Shown here: piece by piece, positions 1-8,247 of the stretch
How the letters are laid out: each line of letters begins with the position of its first letter
Position numbering within the stretch: position 1 is the first letter of the stretch
Source of the DNA: Geodermatophilus normandii
Lineage (GTDB): Bacteria; Actinomycetota; Actinomycetes; Mycobacteriales; Geodermatophilaceae
Reading direction: 5' to 3'
DNA length: 64,000 bases
NCBI RefSeq assembly: GCF_003182485.1
Contig: NZ_QGTX01000001.1
Location: 1,508,001-1,572,000, forward strand
Program-made: the position numbers and the translations under genes
The notes under the pieces: generated by a model
The model's database searches: none
Told to the model about the DNA's origin: nothing
Seen by the model: only the letters and a program-made list of their open reading frames with translations

Positions 1-2
1 CC

Positions 3-1342
3 CTGCTCGGCGGCTCGCCGCTGCGGCTCCTGCGCCTGGCCCCGCGTGCCCGGGACCTGCTCGCCGGTGACCGCCTCGTCGTCACCGGCCCGGCGACGGC
101 CGCGCTCGCCGCCCGGCTGCAGGACGCCGGCGTCGCCGTCCCGAGCCCGCCGGCGCCGCGCCCGGCCCGGACGGCGTGACCGTCGTCGTCCCGGTGCGGG
201 ACCGCGCGCCCGGGGTCGCCCGCCTCCTGTCCGCCCTGCGCGCCGACCCGGACACCGCCGGCGTGCGCGTGCTCGTCGTCGACGACGGGTCGGCCGACGC
301 CCCGGCGCTGGCCGCGGCCGCCGCGGCGGGTGGGGCCGAGGTGCTGCGGCACGACCGCTCGCGCGGTCCCGCCGCGGCGCGCGACACCGGCCTGCTCGCC
401 GCGACGACGGAGGCCGTGGCCTTCCTCGACTCCGACTGCGTGCCGCGGCCGGGCTGGCTGGGCGTGCTGCTGCCGTACCTCGCCGACCCGCGGCTGGCCG
501 TCGTCGCGCCGCGGATCACCGCCCTGCCCACCGCGCACGCGGGCTGGGTGACGCCCTACGAGACGGCGGTCAGCGCCCTCGACATGGGGTCGCGGCCCGG
601 CCCGGTCGCGCCGCTGACGGGCCTGTCCTACCTGCCCAGTGCCGCGCTGCTGGTCCGGCGGACCGCGCTCGGCGAGGGGTTCGACACCGGCATGCGGGTG
701 GCCGAGGACGTCGACCTCGTGTGGCGGCTGGCCGGTGCGGGCTGGCGGGTGCGCTACGAGCCGGCGGCGCGCGTGGACCACGAGCACCCGTCGTCGACGG
801 TCGCCTGGCTGCGCCGGCGGGCCGTCTACGGCACCGGTGCGGCGCCGCTGGCCGCCCGGCACGGCCGCGCCGTCGCGCCGGTGGTGGTGAGCCCGTGGTC
901 GGCGGCCGCTCTCCTCCTGGCGCTGGCCGGCGGCTGGCCGGGACGGGCGCTCGCGGCCGCCGTCCTCGGCGACGCCACGATCCGCCTGGCCCACCGGCTG
1001 GCCGGCCCCGGCCGCCGGGTCCCGTACGGCCTGGCCGCCGCGCTCGTGCTCCGCGGCACCGCCGCGGCCGGCCGCACACTCGCCCGCTCGGCCACCCGGC
1101 ACCACTGGCCGCTCACCGCCGGGGCGGCGCTGGTCTCCGGCCGTGCCCGCCGGGTCGCGCTCGCCGTCGCCGGAGCCGACGCCGTCCTCGGGTGGTGGCC
1201 GCACCGGTCGGCCGTGGGCCCGCTCCGGTTCGCCGTCGCCCGCCGGCTGGAGGACCTCGCCTACGGCGCCGGGCTGTGGGCGGGCGCGGTGCGCCGGCGG
1301 GACCCGTCGGCCCTGCTGCCCACGTCGCCGCCACGCGTCTGA
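3..1342 (+). pseudogene. mftF: mycofactocin glycosyltransferase MftF, 5' partial, apparent frameshift
   Basis: MftF is a family 2 glycosyltransferase that decorates the redox cofactor mycofactocin with glucose units. Two reading frames together give the expected protein. The frame from base 3 carries the MftF N-terminal part (LLGGSPLRLLRLAP) and stops at 177-179. The frame from about 140 to 1342 carries PDGVTVVVPVRDR, the VVDDGSAD nucleotide-binding segment, FLDSDC, GEDVDL-like AEDVDLVWRL and C-terminal hydrophobic segments. Both halves match my memory of mycobacterial MftF (Rv0696) over its length. The switch needs one base added near 130-145; an extra C in the CCC at 129-133 would read V-P-E-P-A-G straight through. 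The gene therefore looks broken or contains a sequencing indel. The alternative is two coupled polypeptides, since a GTG at 176 overlaps the stop. The true 5' end lies outside the window. Confidence 0.85.
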
Positions 1343-1390
1343 CCTGCGGGCCCGGTGCCTGGCGCAATCGTGCGACGCGGGTCACCATGG

Positions 1391-1407
1391 GCAGACCATG
1401 AGTCTGC
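1391..1407. promoter_or_regulatory. inverted repeat upstream of GAF regulator
   Basis: GCAGAC, a 5-base centre, then GTCTGC form a perfect 6-bp inverted repeat between mftF and the next gene, about 35 bases before its start. It sits where a regulator would bind, so autoregulation by the downstream GAF protein is a reasonable guess. It is short, so chance occurrence cannot be excluded. Confidence 0.35.
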
Positions 1408-1440
1408 GCCCGGGGGGAACGCCGTGACCGGCGTCAGCCC

Positions 1441-2742
1441 GTGGCTCGCCCTGCCCGACGGCCCCCGACGCCCGGGCTCACCCGCCGGTTGCGGGCGGCG
1501 CACGAGACGCTGGTGACCCGCGGCGCCCCGCCGCCGCGGCCGGGCGTGCGGTCGGTGGTCTGGGACTCCTGGCGGCGCAGCCTGGGCAGCGGCGTCGACC
1601 CCGACGGCCAGGCCCCGCCGGTCGACCTCCTCGACGACGACCTGGTCGCCTACCGCGCCGCGCACCCGCTGGCCCAGGTGCTGCCGGTGATCCGCCGGCT
1701 GCTCGTGGAGGACGCCGAGGCCGACCGGATGATCGTGGCGGTCACCGACGCCGACGGCCGGATGCTGTGGGTGGAGGGCGACCGCCGGCTGCGCGCGCTC
1801 GCCGAGAACATGAACTTCGTGGCCGGGGCCCGGTGGTCGGAGGAGGTCGCCGGGACCAACGCCCCGGGGACGGCGCTGGCGGTCGACCACCCGGTGCAGA
1901 TCTACGGCAGCGAGCACTACCGCCGCCCGGTGCAGCCCTGGAGCTGCTCGGCCGCCCCGGTGCACCACCCGGTCACCGGGGTGCTCCTGGGCGCCATCGA
2001 CGTCACCGGCGGCGACCACGTGGCCAGCCCGCACGTGTTCACCCTCGTCCGCGCCACCGTGGCCGCCGTCGAGTCGGAGCTGCGCTGGCTGCACCGCGAG
2101 GAGCAGCGCGACTCCGCACGCGGCCCCCGTCCCGCGCCGGTGCGTCCCGTCGCGCCGCTGCTCGAGGTGCTCGGCCGGGAGCGCGCCCGCCTCACCCGCC
2201 CCGCCGGCCCGGTGGAGCTCTCGCTGCGCCACTCCGAGCTGCTGCTCCTGCTGGCCGAGGCGGCCGCCGCAGGGGAGGGCCGCAGCACCGGGCAGCTGGC
2301 GGCGGAGTGCCACGCGGGCGACACCGCCGCGGTCACCGTGCGCGCCGAGCTGTCCCGGCTGCGCCGGCTCGTGGGCGACGACCTCGTCGGCTCGCGCCCC
2401 TACCGGCTGCTGCGCCCGCTGGAGACCGACCTCGGCCGGGTCCGCCGGCTGCTCGACCGCGGTGCGGTCGCCGCCGCGCTGGACGCCTACCCCGGCCCGG
2501 TGCTGCCGCGCTCCACCGCGCCGGGCGTCGCCGCCGCCCGCCGGCGGACGGGTGCCGCGCTGCGGGCGGCCGTGCTCACCAGCCGCCGGCCCGAGCTGCT
2601 GCTGCGCTGGACCGCGCTGCCCGAGGCCCGCGACGACGCCGTCGCCTGGCAGGCGTGCCTCGAGGCGCTGCCGGCCGGGTCGCCGCGGCGCGGCGCGGTC
2701 GCCGCCCACGTGCTGGCCCTCCGGCGGGCGTCCCGCACCTGA
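1441..2742 (+). CDS. GAF-domain transcriptional regulator
   Basis: Probable sensory transcription factor of 433 residues. The N-terminal half resembles the GAF regulators of the AcoR type: residues about 35-60 hold VWDSWRRSL, and about 80-215 form the GAF domain with EEVAGTNAPGTAL and the IYGSEHYRRPVQPW segment typical of these activators. There is no sigma-54 AAA+ module. The C-terminal part (about 250-330) looks like a winged helix (SLRHSELLLLLAEAA, then VRAELSRLRRLVGDDLV), followed by an alanine/arginine-rich region. Regulators of this architecture often sit beside alcohol or aldehyde dehydrogenase genes. Lying directly after mftF, it may control mycofactocin-linked alcohol metabolism, which is inference. 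GTG 1441 is the only start after the in-frame stop at 1399; a GGGGGGAA tract lies about 20 bases upstream. Confidence 0.75.
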   Translation: MARPARRPPTPGLTRRLRAAHETLVTRGAPPPRPGVRSVVWDSWRRSLGSGVDPDGQAPPVDLLDDDLVAYRAAHPLAQVLPVIRRLLVEDAEADRMIVAVTDADGRMLWVEGDRRLRALAENMNFVAGARWSEEVAGTNAPGTALAVDHPVQIYGSEHYRRPVQPWSCSAAPVHHPVTGVLLGAIDVTGGDHVASPHVFTLVRATVAAVESELRWLHREEQRDSARGPRPAPVRPVAPLLEVLGRERARLTRPAGPVELSLRHSELLLLLAEAAAAGEGRSTGQLAAECHAGDTAAVTVRAELSRLRRLVGDDLVGSRPYRLLRPLETDLGRVRRLLDRGAVAAALDAYPGPVLPRSTAPGVAAARRRTGAALRAAVLTSRRPELLLRWTALPEARDDAVAWQACLEALPAGSPRRGAVAAHVLALRRASRT

Positions 2743-2810
2743 CCCGGGCGGCGGGGGCCGTTTCCGCCGACCGGGAATACGGCCCGTCACGGTTCACTTG
2801 GCACGGTCAC

Positions 2811-4034
2811 GTGAGTGCCCGCACCGCTGACCCGTCCGCTCCTCCCGCCACCTCGCTCACCACCCCGCGGGTGGCGGTCGCCCTCGTCGCCCTGGCGCTG
2901 GGCGGGTTCGCGATCGGCACCACCGAGTTCGTCACCATGGGCCTGCTGCCCGACATCGCCGACGGCGTCCGCGTGGACATCCCGACGGCGGGCCACGTCA
3001 TCTCCGCCTACGCCCTCGGCGTCGTCGTCGGGGCCCCGGTGATCGCCGCGCTCGGCGCCCGGCTGCCCCGCCGCGCCCTGCTCGTCGGGCTGATGGCCGC
3101 CTTCCTGGTCGGCAACGCGCTCAGCGCGCTGGCTCCCGGGTCGACGACGCTGCTGCTGGCCCGGTTCGTCAGCGGCCTGCCGCACGGCGCCTACTTCGGC
3201 GTCGCCTCGCTGGTCGCCGCCTCCCTGGTGCCGCCGTCGCTGCGCGGCCGGGCGGTGAGCACGGTGATGCTCGGGCTGGCCGTCGCCAACGTCGCCGGCG
3301 TCCCCGCGGCCACCTGGCTCGGGCAGACGCTGGGCTGGCGGTCGGCGTACTGGGCGGTCGTGGTGCTGGCCGCGCTCACCGTCGGTGCCGTGCTGGCCGT
3401 CGTGCCCACCTCGCCCGGCGACCGGGACGCCAGCGTCCGCGCCGAGCTCGGCGCGCTGCGCCGGCCGCAGGTGCTGCTCACCCTCGCCGTCGGCACCGTC
3501 GGGTTCGGTGGGATGTTCGCCGTCTACAGCTACGTCGCGCCACTGGCCACCGAGGTCACCGGCCTGTCCCGCGGCACCGTGCCCTGGGTGCTGCTCGCCT
3601 TCGGCATCGGCGGCGTGGTGGGTACCGCGCTCGGCGGGCGGCTGGCCGACCTCGCGCTGTTCCGCTCGCTGGTCGGCACCCTCGTCGCCCTCGCCGTCCT
3701 GCTCGCCCTGGTCGGCCCGGCGGCGGGCACCGGCCCGACGCTGCTCGCCGGGATCTTCCTGCTCGCGGTCGCCGCCTCCACGCTCGTCGTCTGCCTGCAA
3801 CTGCGGCTGATGGAGGTCGCCGGCGAGGCGCAGATGCTCGGGGCCGCGCTCAACCACTCCGCGCTCAACGCCGCCAACGCCCTCGGCGCGTGGCTGGGCG
3901 GCGTGGTCATCGCCGCCGGGTACGGCTACACCGCGCCGAGCCTGGTCGGCGTCGGGCTGGCCCTGCTGGGGCTGGTCGCGCTGGTCGCCAGCGCGGTGCT
4001 GCGGCGGCACGAGATGCGCGCCGTCCCCGCCTGA
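2811..4034 (+). CDS. MFS transporter, AraJ/arabinose-efflux-like
   Basis: Twelve-helix major facilitator of 407 residues, probably an efflux pump in the cytoplasmic membrane. The first helix carries FAIGTTEFVTMGLLPDIA, a signature of the sugar/drug efflux branch (AraJ, YdhP, Bcr-like). It is followed by the cytoplasmic loop GARLPRRALLVGL and a second-half loop GGRLADLALFRSL. Hydrophobic segments run to the end, followed by RRHEMRAVPA. The substrate is unknown. The GTG at 2811 is the first start in frame after the preceding gene and gives a short polar N-terminus before helix 1. It follows the GAF regulator in the same direction with a 68-base gap, so the regulator may control it. Confidence 0.85.
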   Translation: MSARTADPSAPPATSLTTPRVAVALVALALGGFAIGTTEFVTMGLLPDIADGVRVDIPTAGHVISAYALGVVVGAPVIAALGARLPRRALLVGLMAAFLVGNALSALAPGSTTLLLARFVSGLPHGAYFGVASLVAASLVPPSLRGRAVSTVMLGLAVANVAGVPAATWLGQTLGWRSAYWAVVVLAALTVGAVLAVVPTSPGDRDASVRAELGALRRPQVLLTLAVGTVGFGGMFAVYSYVAPLATEVTGLSRGTVPWVLLAFGIGGVVGTALGGRLADLALFRSLVGTLVALAVLLALVGPAAGTGPTLLAGIFLLAVAASTLVVCLQLRLMEVAGEAQMLGAALNHSALNAANALGAWLGGVVIAAGYGYTAPSLVGVGLALLGLVALVASAVLRRHEMRAVPA

Positions 4035-4257
4035 GCCCGCCTGCTGCAACAGCCCTGCAACCTCCGGTCTGCGGGCCGCCGCCCGCCTGTACTCCCGCAG
4101 CTGCGGGACCTCGGGGAGCGGGGCTCCGATCCTGCGGTTCCGGGGGTCCCCTGGGAGCAGGTAAGCGTGGCCTAAGTCACTCCGCCGTTGACAGACTCCG
4201 CCGCGGAGCGCCCGCACGGCCGGGCGCGATCGCCCCCTGCAACGGAGCGGAGGATCC
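4035..4257 (+). other. intergenic region upstream of cox operon, with palindrome
   Basis: No gene is visible in these 223 bases. They contain a perfect 16-base palindrome TCCCGCAGCTGCGGGA at 4093-4108, suitable either as an operator or as the terminator of the MFS gene. A consensus TTGACA stands at 4188-4193, but I cannot see a convincing -10 hexamer 16-18 bases downstream. A good ribosome site (GGAGCGGAGGA) precedes the coxS ATG. The cox promoter is therefore only loosely located here. Confidence 0.4.
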
Positions 4258-4752
4258 ATGACCCAGGTCAGCATGAGGGTCGACGGAGTGACCTACACCG
4301 ACGAGGTCGAACCCCGGACCCTGCTGGTCCACCATCTGCGCGAAGCGCTCGGCAAGGTGGGCACGGTCGTCGGCTGCGACACCAGCAACTGCGGCGCGTG
4401 CACGGTCCACCTCGACGGGCAGGCCGTGAAGTCCTGCACCGTCTTCGCCGTCCAGGCCGACGGCGCCGAGGTCACCACCATCGAGGGCATCGGCAGCGCC
4501 GGCGACCTGCACCCGGTGCAGAAGGCCTTCCACGAGATGCACGGTCTCCAGTGCGGCTACTGCACGCCCGGGATGATCATGGCCTCGATCGACCTGCTCA
4601 AGGAGAACCCGAACCCGAGCGAGACCGAGGTCCGCGAGGGCATCGAGGGCAACCTCTGCCGGTGTACCGGCTACCAGAACATCGTCCGGGCGGTGCAGCA
4701 GGCCGCGGGTGAGATGGCGGGCAGCTCGGACACCCTGGGAGCGCAGGCATGA
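4258..4752 (+). CDS. coxS: CoxS-like 2Fe-2S subunit of molybdenum hydroxylase
   Basis: Small iron-sulfur subunit that passes electrons from the molybdenum centre to the FAD subunit. It has 164 residues, the usual length. The plant-type 2Fe-2S cluster is held by Cys40, Cys45, Cys48 and Cys60 ([11 protein letters not shown]). The second all-helical cluster is held by Cys99, Cys102 (CGYC), Cys134 and Cys136 (CRC). All eight ligands are present. ATG 4258 follows a strong GGAG/GGAGGA site. Its stop overlaps the start of the large-subunit gene by ATGA, so the two are translationally coupled. Family assignment is firm; the substrate of the complex is not. Confidence 0.93.
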   Translation: MTQVSMRVDGVTYTDEVEPRTLLVHHLREALGKVGTVVGCDTSNCGACTVHLDGQAVKSCTVFAVQADGAEVTTIEGIGSAGDLHPVQKAFHEMHGLQCGYCTPGMIMASIDLLKENPNPSETEVREGIEGNLCRCTGYQNIVRAVQQAAGEMAGSSDTLGAQA

Positions 4753-7247
4753 CCGTCACCGAGGAGCCGGCCGCCGAGACCACCGCGCCGGAGCGGGAGG
4801 TCGGCAGGGCCCGCCGGCGCAAGGAGGACGCCCGGCTGATCACCGGGCGCACCACCTGGACCGACAACATGGTCCTGCCCGGGATGCTCCACCTCGCGGT
4901 CGTCCGCAGCCCCGTGGCGCACGGCAAGATCACCAACGTCGACGTCAGTGCGGCGCTCGAGGCGCCGGGCGTCGTCGCCGTCCTCACCGGCCGCGACCTC
5001 GCCGAGGAGCAGGGCTCCATCCCCTGCGCCTGGCCGGTCACCGCGGACATGGTCAACCCCGGTCACCCCTCGATCGCCGTCGAGGAGGTCAACCACGTCG
5101 GCGAGGCCGTCGCCGTCATCGTCGCCCGGTCCAAGGCCGCGGCCGCCGACGCGATCGAGCTGGTCGACGTCGACTACGACCTGCTGCCGCCGGTCCTCGA
5201 CATGGAGGAGGCGGTCAAGGCCGGCGCCGACCTCTGCCACGACCACGTCGAGTCCAACACCAGCTACCACTTCGTCTTCGACGCCGGCGAGGCCGGTACG
5301 GGCGCCGACACCGAGCAGGCGTTCGCCGACGCCGACGTCGTCGTCAGCCGCCGGTTCGTCAACCAGCGGCTGATCCCGGCGTTCATGGAGCCGCGCTCGG
5401 TCGTCGTCCAGCCGCAGGGCGACAACTTCACGCTGTGGTCGGCCACCCAGATCCCGCACGTGCTGCGGGTCATGCTGGCGATGGTCACCGGCGTCCCGGA
5501 GCACAAGCTGCGCGTCGTCGCCCCCGACGTCGGCGGCGGCTTCGGCGGCAAGCTGCAGGTCAACCCCGAGGAGGTCATCGCGCTGCTCGTGGCGCGGCGC
5601 CTCGGCAAGCCGGTCAAGTGGACCGAGACCCGCAGCGAGTCCCTCATGGCCGCCCACCACGGCCGCGACCAGATCCAGTACGTCGACGTCGCCGCCACCC
5701 GGGAGGGCGACGTCAAGGGCCTGCGCGTGCGGATCCTCGCCGACATGGGCGCCTACCTGCGGCTGATCACCCCGGGCGTGCCGGCGCTGGGCGCCTTCAT
5801 GTTCCCGGGCATCTACAAGTTCCCGGCCTACCGCTTCGAGTGCGACGGCGTCTTCACCAACAAGGTGCCCACCGACGCCTACCGCGGCGCCGGCCGGCCC
5901 GAGGCCACCTTCGCCGTCGAGCGGATCATGGACGAGCTCGCCGTCGAGCTGGGCATGGACCCCCTGGAGCTGCGGCGGAAGAACTGGATCCAGTCGCAGG
6001 AGTTCCCGTTCACCACCGTGGCGGGCCTGGAGTACGACAGCGGCGACTACGACGCCGCCACGCAGCAGGCGCTGGAGCTGCTCGGCTACCCCGAGCTCCG
6101 CGACGAGCAGCGCCGCCGCCGCGAGTCGAACGACCCGGTGCAGCTGGGCATCGGCTTCTCCACCTTCACCGAGATGTGCGGACTGGCGCCCTCCCGGGTG
6201 CTCGGCTCGCTGTCCTACGGCGCGGGCGGCTGGGAGTCGGCCTCCATCCGCATGCTGCCCACCGGCAAGGTCGAGGTGGTCACCGGCTCGACGCCGCACG
6301 GCCAGGGCCACGAGACGGCGTGGAGCCAGCTGGTCGCCGACCAGCTCGGCGTGCCGTTCGAGGACGTCGAGGTGCTGCACGGCGACACCGCCGTCTCGCC
6401 CCGCGGCATGGACACCTACGGCTCGCGCTCGCTGGTCGTCGGCGGCACCGCGGTGGTCAAGGCCGCCGACAAGGTGATCGCCAAGGCCCGCAAGGTCGCC
6501 GCGCACCTGCTCGAGGCCAACGAGGACGACCTGGAGTTCGCCGACGGGAAGTTCACCGTCCGCGGGACGCCGGGCACGGCCCTGTCGATCCAGGAGATCG
6601 CGCTGGCCGTCTTCGCGGCACACGACTACCCCGAGGACGTCGAGCCGTCGATCGACGCGGACGCGACCTTCGACCCGGTGAACTTCTCCTTCCCCCACGG
6701 CACGCACGTGTGCGCCATGGAGGTCGACACCGAGACCGGGTTCGTGAAGATCCGCAAGTACGCCTGCGTCGACGACGTCGGCACGATCGTCAACCCGCTC
6801 ATCGTCGAGGGGCAGGTGCACGGCGGGCTGGCCCAGGGCATCGCCCAGGCGCTGTACGAGGAGGCCGTCTACGACGCCGACGGCAACCTGACCACCGGCA
6901 CCTTCGTGGACTACCTGGTCCCCTCCGCCGCCGACCTGCCGCACTTCGACACGGGCAACACCGTGCACGCGGCGCCGGGCAACCCGATCGGCGCGAAGGG
7001 CGTGGGCGAGGCCGGGTGCATCGCCAGCACGCCGGCGGTGGTGAACGCCGCCCTCGACGCCGTCCGGCACCTCGGGGTGAGCGACATCCGCATGCCGCTC
7101 ACGCCCGAACGGGTCTGGCGGGCTCTCCACCAGGGCGGCGACGGCGGCGACCGGGCCACGGCCGGCAGCAACGCCTACGGCGGGGCCTCCACCGAGTCCA
7201 CGGCCGGCGTCTCCACCCCCGCTTCGTCGCTCGGAGGCGACCTGTGA
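4749..7247 (+). CDS. coxL: CoxL-like molybdenum subunit, form II aerobic CO-dehydrogenase family
   Basis: Catalytic subunit (832 residues) of a xanthine-oxidase-family molybdenum hydroxylase. The N-terminal a/b hammerhead domain starts near residue 20 ([15 protein letters not shown]), and the molybdopterin-binding part follows. The diagnostic active-site loop at residues 377-383 reads AYRGAGR, the form II signature; true CO dehydrogenases (form I) have AYRCSFR with the selenium/copper-ligating Cys. The base-catalyst motif GVGEAG is intact with Glu754. Form II enzymes have doubtful CO activity and may oxidise aldehydes, purines or N-heterocycles. The gene overlaps coxS by ATGA and coxM by GTGA, so the three subunits are made in fixed ratio. 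No xdhC/coxI maturation gene is in the window. Confidence 0.9.
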   Translation: MTVTEEPAAETTAPEREVGRARRRKEDARLITGRTTWTDNMVLPGMLHLAVVRSPVAHGKITNVDVSAALEAPGVVAVLTGRDLAEEQGSIPCAWPVTADMVNPGHPSIAVEEVNHVGEAVAVIVARSKAAAADAIELVDVDYDLLPPVLDMEEAVKAGADLCHDHVESNTSYHFVFDAGEAGTGADTEQAFADADVVVSRRFVNQRLIPAFMEPRSVVVQPQGDNFTLWSATQIPHVLRVMLAMVTGVPEHKLRVVAPDVGGGFGGKLQVNPEEVIALLVARRLGKPVKWTETRSESLMAAHHGRDQIQYVDVAATREGDVKGLRVRILADMGAYLRLITPGVPALGAFMFPGIYKFPAYRFECDGVFTNKVPTDAYRGAGRPEATFAVERIMDELAVELGMDPLELRRKNWIQSQEFPFTTVAGLEYDSGDYDAATQQALELLGYPELRDEQRRRRESNDPVQLGIGFSTFTEMCGLAPSRVLGSLSYGAGGWESASIRMLPTGKVEVVTGSTPHGQGHETAWSQLVADQLGVPFEDVEVLHGDTAVSPRGMDTYGSRSLVVGGTAVVKAADKVIAKARKVAAHLLEANEDDLEFADGKFTVRGTPGTALSIQEIALAVFAAHDYPEDVEPSIDADATFDPVNFSFPHGTHVCAMEVDTETGFVKIRKYACVDDVGTIVNPLIVEGQVHGGLAQGIAQALYEEAVYDADGNLTTGTFVDYLVPSAADLPHFDTGNTVHAAPGNPIGAKGVGEAGCIASTPAVVNAALDAVRHLGVSDIRMPLTPERVWRALHQGGDGGDRATAGSNAYGGASTESTAGVSTPASSLGGDL

Positions 7248-8101
7248 TCCCCGCTCCGTTCGAGTACGCCCGGCCGACCACCGTCGACGAGGCCCTGCAG
7301 GCGGTCGCGGCGGGCGGTGAGGACGTCAAGATCATGGCCGGCGGGCAGTCGCTCATCCCGGTCATGCGGCTGCGCCTCGCCGCGCCGTCGACGGTCGTGG
7401 ACCTCGGCCGCGTCGCCGAGATGCGCGGCGTCCGCGACGACGGCGACGCGCTGGTCATCGGCGCGATGACCACGCACGCCGAGGTGCTCACCGATCCGCT
7501 CGTCGCCCAGCACGCCACGCTGGTCGCCGAGGCGACGGAGACGGTGGCCGACCGGCAGACCCGCCGGCGCGGGACCTTCGGCGGCGCGCTGGCGCACGCC
7601 GACCCGGCCGGTGACCTGCCGGCGGTGGCCCTCGCCCTGGACGCCGAGATGGTGGTCGCCGGGCCGGGCGGCCGCCGGACGGTGCCGGCGTCGGAGTTCT
7701 TCGTCGACTACCTGACGACGGCGCTGGACGAGGGCGAGATCCTCGTGGAGATCCGGGTGCCCAAGCTGGCCGGCGACTGGGGCGTGCGCTACGAGAAGTT
7801 CAACCGCGTGGCGCAGGCGTGGTCGATCGTGGCGGTCGCCGCGGCGGTCCGGCGCGAGAACGGGCACATCGCCGAGGCGCGGATCGGGCTGACCAACATG
7901 GGCCCGACCCCGCTGCGGGCCTCGGCCACCGAGGCCGCGCTCAGCGGCGCCGCGGCGTCCGCGGACGCGGTGGCCGCGGCGGCGCGGTCGGCGGCCGAGG
8001 GCACCAGCCCGAGCAGCGACCTCAACGCCCAGGCCGACTACCGCGAGCACCTGGCCCAGGTGCTGACCCGCCGGGCGGTCGTCGCCGCCGCCGGGTTGTA
8101 G
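7244..8101 (+). CDS. coxM: CoxM-like FAD-binding subunit
   Basis: Medium, FAD-binding subunit (285 residues) of the same hydroxylase. The two flavin motifs are at canonical positions: AGGQSL at residues 32-37 (usually AGGHSL) and TFGG at 111-114 (usually TIGG). The C-terminal CO-dehydrogenase flavoprotein domain begins near residue 170 with YEKFNRVAQAWSIVAVAA. The GTG start at 7244 is chosen because it overlaps the coxL stop as GTGA and puts the flavin motifs at the positions known from the Oligotropha enzyme. Electrons leave through this subunit to quinones or another acceptor. A hairpin and about 145 bases separate it from coxG. Confidence 0.92.
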   Translation: MIPAPFEYARPTTVDEALQAVAAGGEDVKIMAGGQSLIPVMRLRLAAPSTVVDLGRVAEMRGVRDDGDALVIGAMTTHAEVLTDPLVAQHATLVAEATETVADRQTRRRGTFGGALAHADPAGDLPAVALALDAEMVVAGPGGRRTVPASEFFVDYLTTALDEGEILVEIRVPKLAGDWGVRYEKFNRVAQAWSIVAVAAAVRRENGHIAEARIGLTNMGPTPLRASATEAALSGAAASADAVAAAARSAAEGTSPSSDLNAQADYREHLAQVLTRRAVVAAAGL

Positions 8102-8110
8102 CTTGAAGGA

Positions 8111-8161
8111 CCCCCTCGCCCCCCAGCACTCGCAGGCTCGTGCCGGGTCCCTGCGAGGGGG
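8111..8161 (+). terminator. hairpin between coxM and coxG
   Basis: CCCCCTCGC at 8111-8119 pairs perfectly with GCGAGGGGG at 8153-8161 around a 33-base loop. It begins nine bases after the coxM stop and has no U-tract. Because coxG continues in the same direction, it may be a partial terminator or an mRNA-stabilising stem that lowers coxG output relative to the three structural subunits. Confidence 0.5.
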
Positions 8162-8247
8162 CCGCACCCGGCTCCGCCCGTCCCCTCGGCCGGCCCGCCC
8201 TCCCGGGCGGACCGGCCGAGGTCCGTTCCCACCCCGGAGGTCGCACC

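Noticed and set aside
176..178. GTG 176 as genuine start of a complete glycosyltransferase
   Set aside because: The preceding frame encodes the matching MftF N-terminus and the frame carrying GTG reads PDG before it, so the start would lie inside a conserved protein; kept only as an alternative.
2787..4274. 495-codon antisense frame over the MFS gene
   Set aside because: No membrane segments or domains; the plus frame is a clear transporter.
5877..5897. True CO dehydrogenase (form I)
   Set aside because: The active-site loop is AYRGAGR, not AYRCSFR.
4671..7130. Open frame of 819 codons antisense to coxL
   Set aside because: It is the mirror of a codon-biased GC-rich gene; the translation is low-complexity and has no domain, while the plus strand encodes an unmistakable CoxL.
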